In this document: positions 34,034-42,034 of the stretch, piece by piece
Position numbering within the stretch: the stretch's first letter is position 1
Layout of the letters: the number at the start of each line of letters is the position of its first letter
DNA from: Nonlabens ulvanivorans
GTDB taxonomy: Bacteria; Bacteroidota; Bacteroidia; Flavobacteriales; Flavobacteriaceae
NCBI RefSeq assembly: GCF_000732625.1
Contig: NZ_JPJI01000026.1
Coordinates: 434,001 to 498,000 of the forward strand
Direction of reading: 5' to 3'
DNA length: 64,000 nt
Program-made: the position numbers and the translations under genes
The notes under the pieces: model-generated
What the model was told of the DNA's origin: nothing
The model's database searches: none
What the model saw: the letters and a program-made list of their open reading frames with translations, nothing else

Positions 34034-35914
34034 ATGAACTATATATCTGTTGAAAATGTCTCTCGTAGCTTTGGAGAACGCGTGTTGTTTGACAATATCT
34101 CACTTGGGATTAATGAAGGTCAGAAAATAGGTTTTGTAGCAAAAAACGGTTTCGGTAAAACATCGCTACTTGATATCATTATAGGGAAAGAAATGCCTAA
34201 TACTGGATCAGTAAACCGTCGTAATGATTTACGTATGGCATTCTTACTACAAGAACCAGATTTAGATCCCAATGCCACGATAGAAGAAATCATCTTAGAT
34301 TCTGACATTCCTATTATAAAGATCATAGCAAATTATGAAAAGGCTCTTCAAAATATGGAAGATGCAGATAAGTATCAAGCAGCCTTTGACGCCATGGACT
34401 CTTCAAATGCTTGGGATTTTGAAACTAAATACAAACAGATACTTTCTAAATTAAAACTAGATGATCTTTCTCAAAAAGTAGAAAATCTAAGTGGTGGACA
34501 AAAAAAGCGAATCGCTATGGCTATAGCTTTACTATCAGATCCACAGCTATTAATCATGGACGAACCTACTAACCACTTAGATCTTGAAATGATCGAATGG
34601 CTAGAAGAGTATTTCAAGCAAGAAAACTACACCATTCTTATGGTGACACACGATCGTTATTTCTTAGATCGTGTTTGTAACGAAATTATAGAGCTGGATA
34701 ATGGGAAACTTTATACCTATAAAGGGAATTATTCTTATTATGTAGAGAAAAAAGAAGAACGTTTAGAAATTGAACAAACTACACAAGAAAAAGCGCAGCA
34801 ACTTTATAAAAAAGAGTTACAGTGGATGCGCCGCCAGCCTAAAGCACGTACAACAAAATCTAAATCGCGTATTGATGACTTTTACCAAATAAAAGAAGCT
34901 GCCCACAATCGTCGTAAAGATCATAAAGTAGAATTAGAAATTAACATGGAGCGTTTAGGCACTAAAGTGGTTGAACTTCATAAAATATCTAAATCCTTCC
35001 CTGGTAAAAAGCTTATCGATAATTTCTCGTACAACTTTATTAAAGGAGAACGAGTAGGAATTATAGGGAAAAATGGAACTGGTAAATCGACATTCCTGAA
35101 TATGATCACTGGGAATCTACTACCAGACTCTGGTAAAGTAGTGAAAGGTGAAACAGTAAAAATAGGCTACTATACTCAAGGTGGAATAGACATCAAGCCT
35201 GGCCAAAAGGTCATTGATGTGATTAAAGAATACGGTGAATACATTCCTCTTAATAAAGGAAAAATCATTAGTGCAAGTCAGCTGTTAGAACGATTTATGT
35301 TTGACAGTAAAAAGAAACATGACTTTGTAGAAAAACTAAGTGGTGGTGAACGCAAACGACTTTACTTATGTACAGTACTCATTCAAAACCCTAATTTTCT
35401 AATTCTTGATGAACCGACTAATGATCTAGATATCCCTACTTTAAATATCTTAGAAAACTTTTTAATGGATTTCCCTGGTTGTCTAATGGTGGTAAGTCAC
35501 GACCGTTATTTTATGGATAAAATTGTAGATCATCTATTTGTTTTCAATCAGTCCGGAACCATCACAGATTTCCCTGGGAACTATAGTGATTTCCGTGCTT
35601 ATGTAGGAAACACTGATCTCGCACTAGACAAGGATGATAGTGCTCAAGGCGAAAAAACAGTTGCTAAACAACCTGCCGTTAAAGCCGCTACTACGAGCAC
35701 AGGTCCTACTCGTGAACAGCAAAAAGAACTTTCCCGATTAGAAAACAGCATTAAAAAACTAGAAGAACAACGTGTGAAACTTCAGGAGTCTTTTCTAGAC
35801 ACTTCTCTTACACCAGAAGAACTAGCAGCTAATTCTATAAAACTAGATCAGGTAAAAGCAGACTTAGAAGAAAGAGAAATGGAATGGTTAGAACTTACGG
35901 AGTCGATTGGATAG
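34034..35914 (+). CDS. ABC-F family ATPase (Uup-like)
   Basis: A 626-residue soluble protein with two ABC domains and no membrane segments. The first has Walker A AKNGFGKTS, signature LSGGQKKRIAMA and Walker B LLIMDEPTNHLD. A charged linker follows, then the second domain with GKNGTGKST, LSGGERKRLYL and LILDEPTNDLD. A C-terminal coiled coil (about 555-626, QQKELSRLENSIKKLEEQ) is typical of Uup. ABC-F proteins act on the ribosome or in replication-related processes, not transport. It is the first plus-strand gene after the polysaccharide locus. A weak dyad (AGTATTT/AAATACT) overlapping and after its stop may act as terminator. Confidence 0.93.
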   Translation: MNYISVENVSRSFGERVLFDNISLGINEGQKIGFVAKNGFGKTSLLDIIIGKEMPNTGSVNRRNDLRMAFLLQEPDLDPNATIEEIILDSDIPIIKIIANYEKALQNMEDADKYQAAFDAMDSSNAWDFETKYKQILSKLKLDDLSQKVENLSGGQKKRIAMAIALLSDPQLLIMDEPTNHLDLEMIEWLEEYFKQENYTILMVTHDRYFLDRVCNEIIELDNGKLYTYKGNYSYYVEKKEERLEIEQTTQEKAQQLYKKELQWMRRQPKARTTKSKSRIDDFYQIKEAAHNRRKDHKVELEINMERLGTKVVELHKISKSFPGKKLIDNFSYNFIKGERVGIIGKNGTGKSTFLNMITGNLLPDSGKVVKGETVKIGYYTQGGIDIKPGQKVIDVIKEYGEYIPLNKGKIISASQLLERFMFDSKKKHDFVEKLSGGERKRLYLCTVLIQNPNFLILDEPTNDLDIPTLNILENFLMDFPGCLMVVSHDRYFMDKIVDHLFVFNQSGTITDFPGNYSDFRAYVGNTDLALDKDDSAQGEKTVAKQPAVKAATTSTGPTREQQKELSRLENSIKKLEEQRVKLQESFLDTSLTPEELAANSIKLDQVKADLEEREMEWLELTESIG

Positions 35915-35992
35915 TATTTTTATAAAATTAAAATTGGATTCAAATACTACTTTTAAATAAACAGAAAATAGTAACGCAGAAATAGTTTCCTC

Positions 35993-36760
35993 TTGCTACA
36001 CCAACTCAAGAACTATATAAAACACAGCATTAAATCCTTTCATTTACATGGGATTCACTCGCCGTTTGTGTTTACACTCGAGAAAAAGTGCTTAAGAGAT
36101 AAAGCCGTTTATGAGCAATATGATGTTATGAGACGCTTCCGCGAAAGCGTGAAAAATAACAACACCATTTTACACATAGAAGACTATGGAGCTGGAAGCA
36201 AAATCTTTAAAACTGATGAACGTCGTGTGAGCGATATTCTGAAATACAATTCCAGTGATAGAAAATCTGCCGAAATGTTATTCCGGTTGTGTAACTATTT
36301 TAAAGTAAACAATGTTCTAGAACTTGGCACTTCCATAGGTATAGCAACACATGCTATGGCTTTATCAGGTGCTCATATAACCACAATTGAAGGTAGTCCT
36401 GAAGTTCAAAAATTTGCACAATCGCAATTTGAAAAATTTAGCCTTGATAAGGTAAAAAGTGTTTGCAGTAAGTTTGATGAATTTCTTATAAATCAATTAG
36501 GTACAACATATGACCTGATTTACATTGATGGACATCACGATGGAATGGCTACCATAGACTATTTTAATGCTTGTCTAAAACTATCTCACAAAGACACTAT
36601 TTTTATACTGGACGACATATACTGGTCGCGAGATATGACAGATGCATGGAGTCAACTATGTCAACATGTAAACGTCACCGCTAGTATAGACCTATATGAT
36701 GTAGGACTCTTATTTTTAAGAAAAGAACAATTAAAAGAACGTTTTTACATCAAGTTGTAA
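35993..36760 (+). CDS. Class I SAM-dependent methyltransferase
   Basis: A 255-residue Rossmann methyltransferase. NVLELGTSIGIATHAMALSG near residues 105-125 is the SAM-binding motif I, and YDLIYIDGHHDGMATIDYFN carries the post-I acid and motif IV of O-methyltransferases. The start is a TTG at 35993: the frame upstream closes at a stop 21 bases before, with no ATG between, and MLHQLKNYIKH then HGIHSPFVF is the usual N-terminus of this Bacteroidota family. A palindrome copy encodes RFRES near residue 45. Substrate unknown. Confidence 0.85.
   Translation: MLHQLKNYIKHSIKSFHLHGIHSPFVFTLEKKCLRDKAVYEQYDVMRRFRESVKNNNTILHIEDYGAGSKIFKTDERRVSDILKYNSSDRKSAEMLFRLCNYFKVNNVLELGTSIGIATHAMALSGAHITTIEGSPEVQKFAQSQFEKFSLDKVKSVCSKFDEFLINQLGTTYDLIYIDGHHDGMATIDYFNACLKLSHKDTIFILDDIYWSRDMTDAWSQLCQHVNVTASIDLYDVGLLFLRKEQLKERFYIKL
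36134..36149. repeat. 16-bp palindrome copy 10 (one mismatch)
   Basis: CGCTTCCGCGAAAGCG in the methyltransferase gene, encoding RFRES; the mismatch is a silent change in a Phe codon. Confidence 0.85.
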
Positions 36761-36817
36761 CGTTATCAGAATTTGAACGTCCTATGAGAAAGGCTAATAA
36801 TTCCATACTTTTAACCT

Positions 36818-37519
36818 ATGAGTGATAATGTAATAGATGTGCGTGGTATCGTGCGTAATTTTAAACTGGGACAAGAAGTTGTCAAGGTGCTTAAAGGAAT
36901 AGATCTCGAGATTAAACGTGGTGATTATGTCGCACTTATGGGACCTTCAGGTTCTGGAAAATCAACTTTAATGAATTTACTAGGCTGTCTAGACACTCCT
37001 ACAGCTGGTTCTTATAAATTAAATGGCACAGACGTTTCAAGCTTAAGCGATGATCAACTAGCAGATATTAGAAACACAGAAATAGGTTTTGTATTTCAAA
37101 CTTTCAATCTTTTACCTCGCACAACAGCATTAGATAATGTCGCATTACCTATGGTTTATGCCGGTAAGTCTAAGAAAGAACGTAATGCACGCGCCACTGA
37201 AGTACTTGAAAGTGTAGGATTAGGCGATCGTATGGATCACCAGCCTAATCAATTATCTGGTGGACAGCGACAGCGTGTTGCCGTAGGTAGAGCTTTAGTT
37301 AATAATCCATCGATTATTCTAGCAGATGAACCTACAGGAAATCTAGATTCTAAAACAGGTGTTGAAATTATGGCTCTTTTTGACAAGATTCATGCCGATG
37401 GAAATACAGTGATTCTAGTAACGCATGAAGAGGAAATTGCAGAGCATGCTCATAGAGTCATAAGACTACGTGATGGCGTTATTGAAACAGACATTAGAAA
37501 TAAAGAATGGAAGGATTAA
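36818..37519 (+). CDS. ABC transporter ATP-binding protein, LolD/MacB type
   Basis: A 233-residue ATPase with Walker [11 protein letters not shown]-loop FQTFNLLP, signature [15 protein letters not shown], Walker [13 protein letters not shown] and the switch His in VTHE. This is the MacB/LolD/FtsE-like subfamily that works with four-helix permeases in lipoprotein release, macrolide efflux or mechanotransmission. No permease gene is beside it in this window, so its partner is elsewhere. The gene for a 55-residue membrane protein overlaps its end by 13 bases. Confidence 0.92.
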   Translation: MSDNVIDVRGIVRNFKLGQEVVKVLKGIDLEIKRGDYVALMGPSGSGKSTLMNLLGCLDTPTAGSYKLNGTDVSSLSDDQLADIRNTEIGFVFQTFNLLPRTTALDNVALPMVYAGKSKKERNARATEVLESVGLGDRMDHQPNQLSGGQRQRVAVGRALVNNPSIILADEPTGNLDSKTGVEIMALFDKIHADGNTVILVTHEEEIAEHAHRVIRLRDGVIETDIRNKEWKD

Positions 37520-37674
37520 GCGACTACCAAGACTGGCTGTATATAGGTGCTGTTATCATTGCCTTTTTTGTATTCCTATTATGGAATCGCAAAACACATG
37601 GCCGCTCTAGAACAAAAAATAGACGCAGCTTTAAAGCCCGACTAGAAGATCGTAAAAAAGAACAACAGAAATAG
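37507..37674 (+). CDS. Small single-pass membrane protein, 55 residues
   Basis: Starts at the ATG at 37507 inside the end of the ABC ATPase gene (13-base overlap) in another frame, and ends at the TAG at 37674. The protein [20 protein letters not shown] continues as one membrane helix (FVFLLW), followed by a strongly basic tail ([20 protein letters not shown]). Translational coupling suggests it works with the ATPase, but no function is known to me. The overlap, codon content and clean stop support a real gene. Confidence 0.65.
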   Translation: MEGLSDYQDWLYIGAVIIAFFVFLLWNRKTHGRSRTKNRRSFKARLEDRKKEQQK

Positions 37675-37676
37675 TA

Positions 37677-38357
37677 TTACTCATTTACCATTTCTCTTAA
37701 TGTTGCAGATAGGTTCAAATGCTCTGCAATAATATCTCCATAAACCTGAACAATTCTACCATCTTTATCTAATAGTAAGTTCATAGGAAAAGCTTGAACG
37801 CCATATGCATCGATTGCAGGTCGCACATCTGTAAGATGTTCAAAATTGAATGCCTTTCTATCTAGAAAATGATTGACCACATAGTCTTTATCAAAAGTGA
37901 TAGCTACAAAATTAACTTCGCCATTAAACTCTTGTTCTAATTGATTTAAATATGGGATTTCTATAATACAAGGTCCACATCTCGTAAACCAAAAATTAAC
38001 AACCGTAGGCTTACCTGTATAATCCACATCATCAATTCCAGAACTATCACTAGCTATAAAGTCCTCCATAGGAAAGCGATCACCTATCTTTTTGCGATGC
38101 ACTAAAAAAGGATCATAATAATTGGAATCTGGATTACTGTCTACCACAGTAACTTTAACCGTTTGAATTACAGAATCCTGAGCCGTTCGTGTACTAACTG
38201 AATTATGTATTACTAAACCTGTGGATAAGGTTTTTTTATATTTTTCAAACTCAAAAAAATCCATCACAGTTCCATCCTCTATCTGATAGTAAGTAATTTG
38301 CGCTTGAGACAATGCAGCTGCACTGATCAATAAAATAATAAAAAACAACTTTTTCAT
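37677..38357 (-). CDS. TlpA-family thiol-disulfide protein
   Basis: A 226-residue secreted thioredoxin-like protein. The signal peptide is MKKLFFIILLISAAALSQAQ. The redox site is NFWFTRCGPCIIEIPYLNQL with a CGPC core near residue 126, and the cis-proline region is AFPMNLLLDKDGRIV near 195. The first 90 residues after the signal are an extra domain seen in Bacteroidota TlpA/ResA proteins. It should reduce or oxidise periplasmic disulfides. It converges with the small gene at 37507 (two-base gap). A -7-like box lies five bases before its ATG. Confidence 0.9.
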   Translation of the reverse strand: MKKLFFIILLISAAALSQAQITYYQIEDGTVMDFFEFEKYKKTLSTGLVIHNSVSTRTAQDSVIQTVKVTVVDSNPDSNYYDPFLVHRKKIGDRFPMEDFIASDSSGIDDVDYTGKPTVVNFWFTRCGPCIIEIPYLNQLEQEFNGEVNFVAITFDKDYVVNHFLDRKAFNFEHLTDVRPAIDAYGVQAFPMNLLLDKDGRIVQVYGDIIAEHLNLSATLREMVNE

Positions 38358-38361
38358 AAGT

Positions 38362-38369
38362 CAAAAATA
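38362..38369 (-). promoter_or_regulatory. Candidate -7 box for the TlpA-family gene
   Basis: Minus-strand TATTTTTG matches TAnnTTTG immediately before the ATG at 38357, predicting a leaderless or near-leaderless mRNA. No -33 element at good spacing. Confidence 0.35.
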
Positions 38370-38476
38370 CGGATTTGTAGAACGTATCACAGTATTCAAA
38401 GAAGATGCCACGTTCTGATTGAATAACTTTTATACATCGACAATATTGAAATAAACTATTTCAACGGCAAATAAAA

Positions 38477-38509
38477 AATGCTTCTTTAGTTCTCACCCAA
38501 AGAAGCATT
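38477..38509 (-). terminator. Rho-independent terminator after rimO
   Basis: An 11-base perfect stem (AATGCTTCTTT pairing with AAAGAAGCATT) with an 11-base loop. On the minus strand a run of T (complement of A at 38473-38478) overlaps and follows the stem end. It lies 39 bases after the rimO stop. Confidence 0.75.
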
Positions 38510-38547
38510 GTTCATTATAAATTTAATAGTTTATTAAAATACAAACA

Positions 38548-39852
38548 TTACTCTACCGGCGTACCATAAAGATCAAAATCCTCAGCCTCAGTTATAGTAA
38601 CATTTACAAATGATCCTACAGACAGGTAATGCTTCTCTGCATCAATCAATACTTCATTATCCACATCAGGACTATCAAACTCTGTACGTCCTACAAAGTA
38701 ATTACCTCTTTTGCGATCTATAATAACTTTAAAAGTCTGACCTATTTTATGCTGATTCAATTCCCAAGAAATCTGTGATTGAATTTCCATGATCTCGTTT
38801 GCCCGCTCTTGTTTTACTTCTTCTGGCACATCATCTTCTAACTTATAAGCATGTGTATTCTCCTCATGCGAGTATGTAAAACATCCCATACGCTCAAAAC
38901 GTTGATCTTTTACCCATTGTTTTAAAATCTGATAATCCTCTTCTGTTTCTCCAGGATATCCTACAATTAAAGTAGTACGTATCGCCATTTCTGGAACCGT
39001 CGCTCTAAAATCTTCTAGAAGCGCATTAGTCTTCTCAAATGTAGTACCGCGACGCATCGATTTTAAAACAGGTGTTGAAATATGTTGTAATGGTATATCT
39101 AAGTAATTACACACTTTAGGCTCTGATTTCATTACCTCAAGAACATCCATAGGGAAACCAGTTGGGAATGCATAGTGCATGCGTATCCACTCTATTCCTT
39201 CTACTTTCACCAGTTCTTTTAAAAGATCTGCAAGACGTCTCTTTTTATATAAATCTAGTCCATAATAAGTTAAATCTTGAGCGATAAGAATAAGCTCTTT
39301 AACACCATTTGCAGCCAGTTTTTCAGCTTCAATGACTAGATGTTCTATAGGTGTGCTTTTATGACCACCACGCATTAATGGTATTGCACAAAAAGAACAT
39401 GGTCTATCACAACCTTCGGCGATTTTAAAATATGCATAGTTTTTAGGGGTCGTAGTTACACGCTCACCTATCAACTCGTGTTTATAGTCTGCACCTAGCG
39501 CTTTTAATAATGATGGCAACTCTGTAGTACCAAAATATTGATCCACATCTGGAATTTCCTTTTGCAAATCCGGCTTATAACGCTCTGATAAGCAACCCGA
39601 TACAAATACCTGATCTACTTCTCCGTTATTTTTGCGCTCTACAAAATCTAGGATTGTATTTACAGATTCTTCCTTAGCATTATCGATAAAACCACAGGTA
39701 TTTATCACAACGATATTTCCTTCTTCTTCATGAACCACATCTTTGCCACTGGCCTTCAGCTGTCCCATCAATACTTCACTATCATAGACGTTCTTTGAAC
39801 ATCCTAGAGTGATAACATTAATCTTATTCTTTTTTCTTGATTTTGTTCTCAT
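38548..39852 (-). CDS. rimO: Ribosomal protein S12 methylthiotransferase RimO
   Basis: A 434-residue radical-SAM enzyme that methylthiolates Asp in ribosomal protein S12. It has the N-terminal MTTase domain (VITLGCSKNVYDSEVLMGQL and NTCGF, cysteines for the second iron-sulfur cluster), the radical SAM motif CDRPCSFCAIP, and a C-terminal TRAM domain ending in EDFDLYG. GCSKN and DLYG separate RimO from MiaB. I take the ATG at 39852 (MRTKSRKKNK): a -7 box covers 39862-39869, so the ATG four codons earlier, at 39864, would precede transcription. It ends at a good terminator. Confidence 0.96.
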   Translation of the reverse strand: MRTKSRKKNKINVITLGCSKNVYDSEVLMGQLKASGKDVVHEEEGNIVVINTCGFIDNAKEESVNTILDFVERKNNGEVDQVFVSGCLSERYKPDLQKEIPDVDQYFGTTELPSLLKALGADYKHELIGERVTTTPKNYAYFKIAEGCDRPCSFCAIPLMRGGHKSTPIEHLVIEAEKLAANGVKELILIAQDLTYYGLDLYKKRRLADLLKELVKVEGIEWIRMHYAFPTGFPMDVLEVMKSEPKVCNYLDIPLQHISTPVLKSMRRGTTFEKTNALLEDFRATVPEMAIRTTLIVGYPGETEEDYQILKQWVKDQRFERMGCFTYSHEENTHAYKLEDDVPEEVKQERANEIMEIQSQISWELNQHKIGQTFKVIIDRKRGNYFVGRTEFDSPDVDNEVLIDAEKHYLSVGSFVNVTITEAEDFDLYGTPVE

Positions 39853-39861
39853 AAGCGGCTG

Positions 39862-39869
39862 CAAATTTA
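39862..39869 (-). promoter_or_regulatory. Candidate -7 box for rimO, decides its start
   Basis: Minus-strand TAAATTTG, full match to TAnnTTTG. It overlaps the more upstream possible ATG, which supports the ATG at 39852. Confidence 0.45.
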
Positions 39870-39903
39870 CGACTTAACTAGATGTAAATGTTGTTTTTGA
39901 TCA

Positions 39904-39919
39904 CGCTTTCGCGAAAGCG
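39904..39919. repeat. 16-bp palindrome copy 11 (exact), intergenic
   Basis: Exact CGCTTTCGCGAAAGCG in the divergent gap between rimO and the membrane protein gene at 39963. It lies about 35 bases upstream of the rimO -7 box. Confidence 0.9.
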
Positions 39920-39962
39920 TATTCATAAAAATTAGTATTTTCAACAATCTCAAGTAAATCAA

Positions 39963-40787
39963 ATGGTAATATTCAACGGAGCAGCTTTTTTTCAAGGACT
40001 ATTATTGGCCTTATTTTTTGGTGTCATTTATTTTATATTATACTTATTTAACATAGATGACAGCATCTGGCAGATAGGGAATGCGCGACCTATGGCGGTT
40101 ATATTTCAAGCACATTTATGTGCATGGATTTGCATGCTCACAGCAACTTTTGGTGTTAACGGAAGATTGTTTTTTATTCCTACGTGGATTTTATTCACAG
40201 CTTTGTGCATCATTTTATGTTTGAGCCCAGAAACGCATTGGTCTCGCTATATATTTATGATGGTATCTTTTGCTATTCCGTTGGCCTTTTTCCGTTTGAA
40301 ACGTAGCTTTATGAAGACTGCATGGTCTGAAGCTCACGAGGCTCTTACATTATTAAAATCAGGTACTGATACTTCTCAAATAGAATATTGGAAACTTGTG
40401 CAGGCTTCGGCTATTGTACCACAGTATACTTTTTTTACCGTTCATTTTTATTGGAAAGCTATGTATTACGGAATTTATAACGGTAACGACTGGCTTAACC
40501 ATTATAAAGAATTACTACCCATAATAGGCAATCGATATGTAGGTTTTAATCAAAAACAGCAGCGCAAATATGTTGAATTACAACAAGCTGTCACTAACGC
40601 TTTGGACTGGAAACAATACAGTCACCCGATGCATGCATTAAGTACCTTACATTACTCGATAGAAGGAATGATTAAAATGGCAGAAAAAATGCCTCAACCA
40701 CAAATTGCTCCTATCACTGGCCCATCTACTGCTAAACAGAACCTAACGTCAGAGAAAGAAGTGCGTGCTAATTTTGATCGATTGTAA
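39963..40787 (+). CDS. Unknown integral membrane protein
   Basis: A 274-residue protein I cannot name. The first half has about four membrane helices (FFQGLLLALFFGVIYFILYL, then ARPMAVIFQAHLCAWICMLT, FFIPTWILFTALCIILCL and YIFMMVSFAIPLAFF). The second half is soluble and mixed in charge, with YWKLVQASAIVPQYTFFTVH and a proline-rich end. No known catalytic motif. It stands alone, divergent from rimO. Confidence 0.6.
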   Translation: MVIFNGAAFFQGLLLALFFGVIYFILYLFNIDDSIWQIGNARPMAVIFQAHLCAWICMLTATFGVNGRLFFIPTWILFTALCIILCLSPETHWSRYIFMMVSFAIPLAFFRLKRSFMKTAWSEAHEALTLLKSGTDTSQIEYWKLVQASAIVPQYTFFTVHFYWKAMYYGIYNGNDWLNHYKELLPIIGNRYVGFNQKQQRKYVELQQAVTNALDWKQYSHPMHALSTLHYSIEGMIKMAEKMPQPQIAPITGPSTAKQNLTSEKEVRANFDRL

Positions 40788-40812
40788 AACGTCCTCAATA
40801 CTTCTAATTTTA

Positions 40813-41682
40813 ATGAAACATAGTTTCTTTCTTTTTTTATTACTGTATTGCACCACCTGCGTCGCTCAAAGGACGATTACTGGGAATGTGAGTGATACAG
40901 ATGGTGAAGCAATTTTAGGAGTTACTATTGCTATTAAAGACTCTGCTATAGGTGTAGTATCAGATTTTGACGGGAATTATTCTATTGTTGCAAGTATTGA
41001 AGATGTTCTGGTGTTTTCTTATGCCGGGTTTGAACCTCAAGAGATTTTAGTTGGTTCTCAAAATACTATACACGTAGTTCTTGAAGAAGATTTGACTACA
41101 GTACATGCGATTGTTCACTATTATCAAAAAACATTTGAAGTTTCTACAAGCTATGGATTCAATTACAACACAGTTGGACTTGGAATCTATAAAAGTATAT
41201 GGCACCCTTTATATATAGATTTAAATGCTTCAATAAGCAGTGATTTTAATATCAATAAGAAATTTGAATTCTCTTTGTCTAGATCATTAAGCGTAAAGTC
41301 TTTTTATTTTAAAGTAGGTTTAAATCATGAACAAGCAGATTTTAACTTTAATAATTTTAAGAAAAATGAACTGTTTTTTAAAAAAAACATAGGAAGAAAT
41401 CGGGATCCTTTTCAGTATTTAAAGATTAAACTAGGCCAGCTTAAAATTCAAAACATTGAGTTAAATGAACATGATTTAGGAGCAGGAATTGAATTAAGAA
41501 AAAGATTAATTAGTGGCTTATACCTTAACTCGGCATATACCTACTGGAATGGAATTAATGAAGTTGAATTGAAAGGAGATTACAATATAAGATACAATTG
41601 GATAATAAATGTAAGATATCATCATATCAGTAATTATGAAGAAGTAAGCCTAGGTATATCTTATAATTTAAGAAATTGGTAA
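40813..41682 (+). CDS. Outer-membrane protein with carboxypeptidase-like regulatory domain
   Basis: A 289-residue protein started at the ATG at 40813, which gives a clean signal peptide (MKHSFFLFLLLYCTTCVAQ); the frame is open 16 codons further upstream but would hide the signal. Residues 20-100 are a CarboxypepD_reg-like domain (ITGNVSDTDGEAILGVTIAI, then VLVFSYAGFEPQEI). The rest is rich in alternating beta strands (FYFKVGLNHEQADF), consistent with a small beta barrel. It has no TonB plug domain, so it is not a TonB receptor. Function unknown. Confidence 0.7.
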   Translation: MKHSFFLFLLLYCTTCVAQRTITGNVSDTDGEAILGVTIAIKDSAIGVVSDFDGNYSIVASIEDVLVFSYAGFEPQEILVGSQNTIHVVLEEDLTTVHAIVHYYQKTFEVSTSYGFNYNTVGLGIYKSIWHPLYIDLNASISSDFNINKKFEFSLSRSLSVKSFYFKVGLNHEQADFNFNNFKKNELFFKKNIGRNRDPFQYLKIKLGQLKIQNIELNEHDLGAGIELRKRLISGLYLNSAYTYWNGINEVELKGDYNIRYNWIINVRYHHISNYEEVSLGISYNLRNW

Positions 41683-41698
41683 ATCAGTTATCATTAAT

Positions 41699-42022
41699 CT
41701 AATTCACCCAAGTTACAATATCCTCAAAAAAGAATCGTGTATACAGTGAGATCACTATGCAGGCCACGGTAACTAACCAATAATACTTTTTAGTCATTAG
41801 CATCGCACCACAAATTAGCAACATGATAAAATGTATACCAGCGACTATATATATAGGCAACTGATAGGTATCCACGATTGTTGATTCTTCAGATAGGGAA
41901 TCTACATAAGTTTTTCCTAACACAGTTATAATATGAAAGGCTGCATAGATTGCCATAAACTTCGTTAGAATAACGAGGCTTTTAGAGCTAAGCAACGACG
42001 GCTTTTGAGTTGAATCTTTCAA
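41699..42022 (-). CDS. Small membrane protein, 107 residues, unknown
   Basis: Three hydrophobic helices can be read: FMAIYAAFHIITVLG, IYIVAGIHFIMLLICGAML and WLVTVACIVISLY. No motif is recognised. It lies 12 bases downstream of the amidase gene and is probably co-transcribed with it. It converges with the carboxypeptidase-regulatory-domain gene (16-base gap). Confidence 0.6.
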   Translation of the reverse strand: MKDSTQKPSLLSSKSLVILTKFMAIYAAFHIITVLGKTYVDSLSEESTIVDTYQLPIYIVAGIHFIMLLICGAMLMTKKYYWLVTVACIVISLYTRFFFEDIVTWVN

Positions 42023-42034
42023 TGACTGATGATT

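Noticed and set aside
40813-41682. Considered as a TonB receptor fragment
   Set aside because: It has a complete signal peptide and stop, and after the regulatory domain goes straight to a small barrel without plug motifs, so it is an intact small protein.
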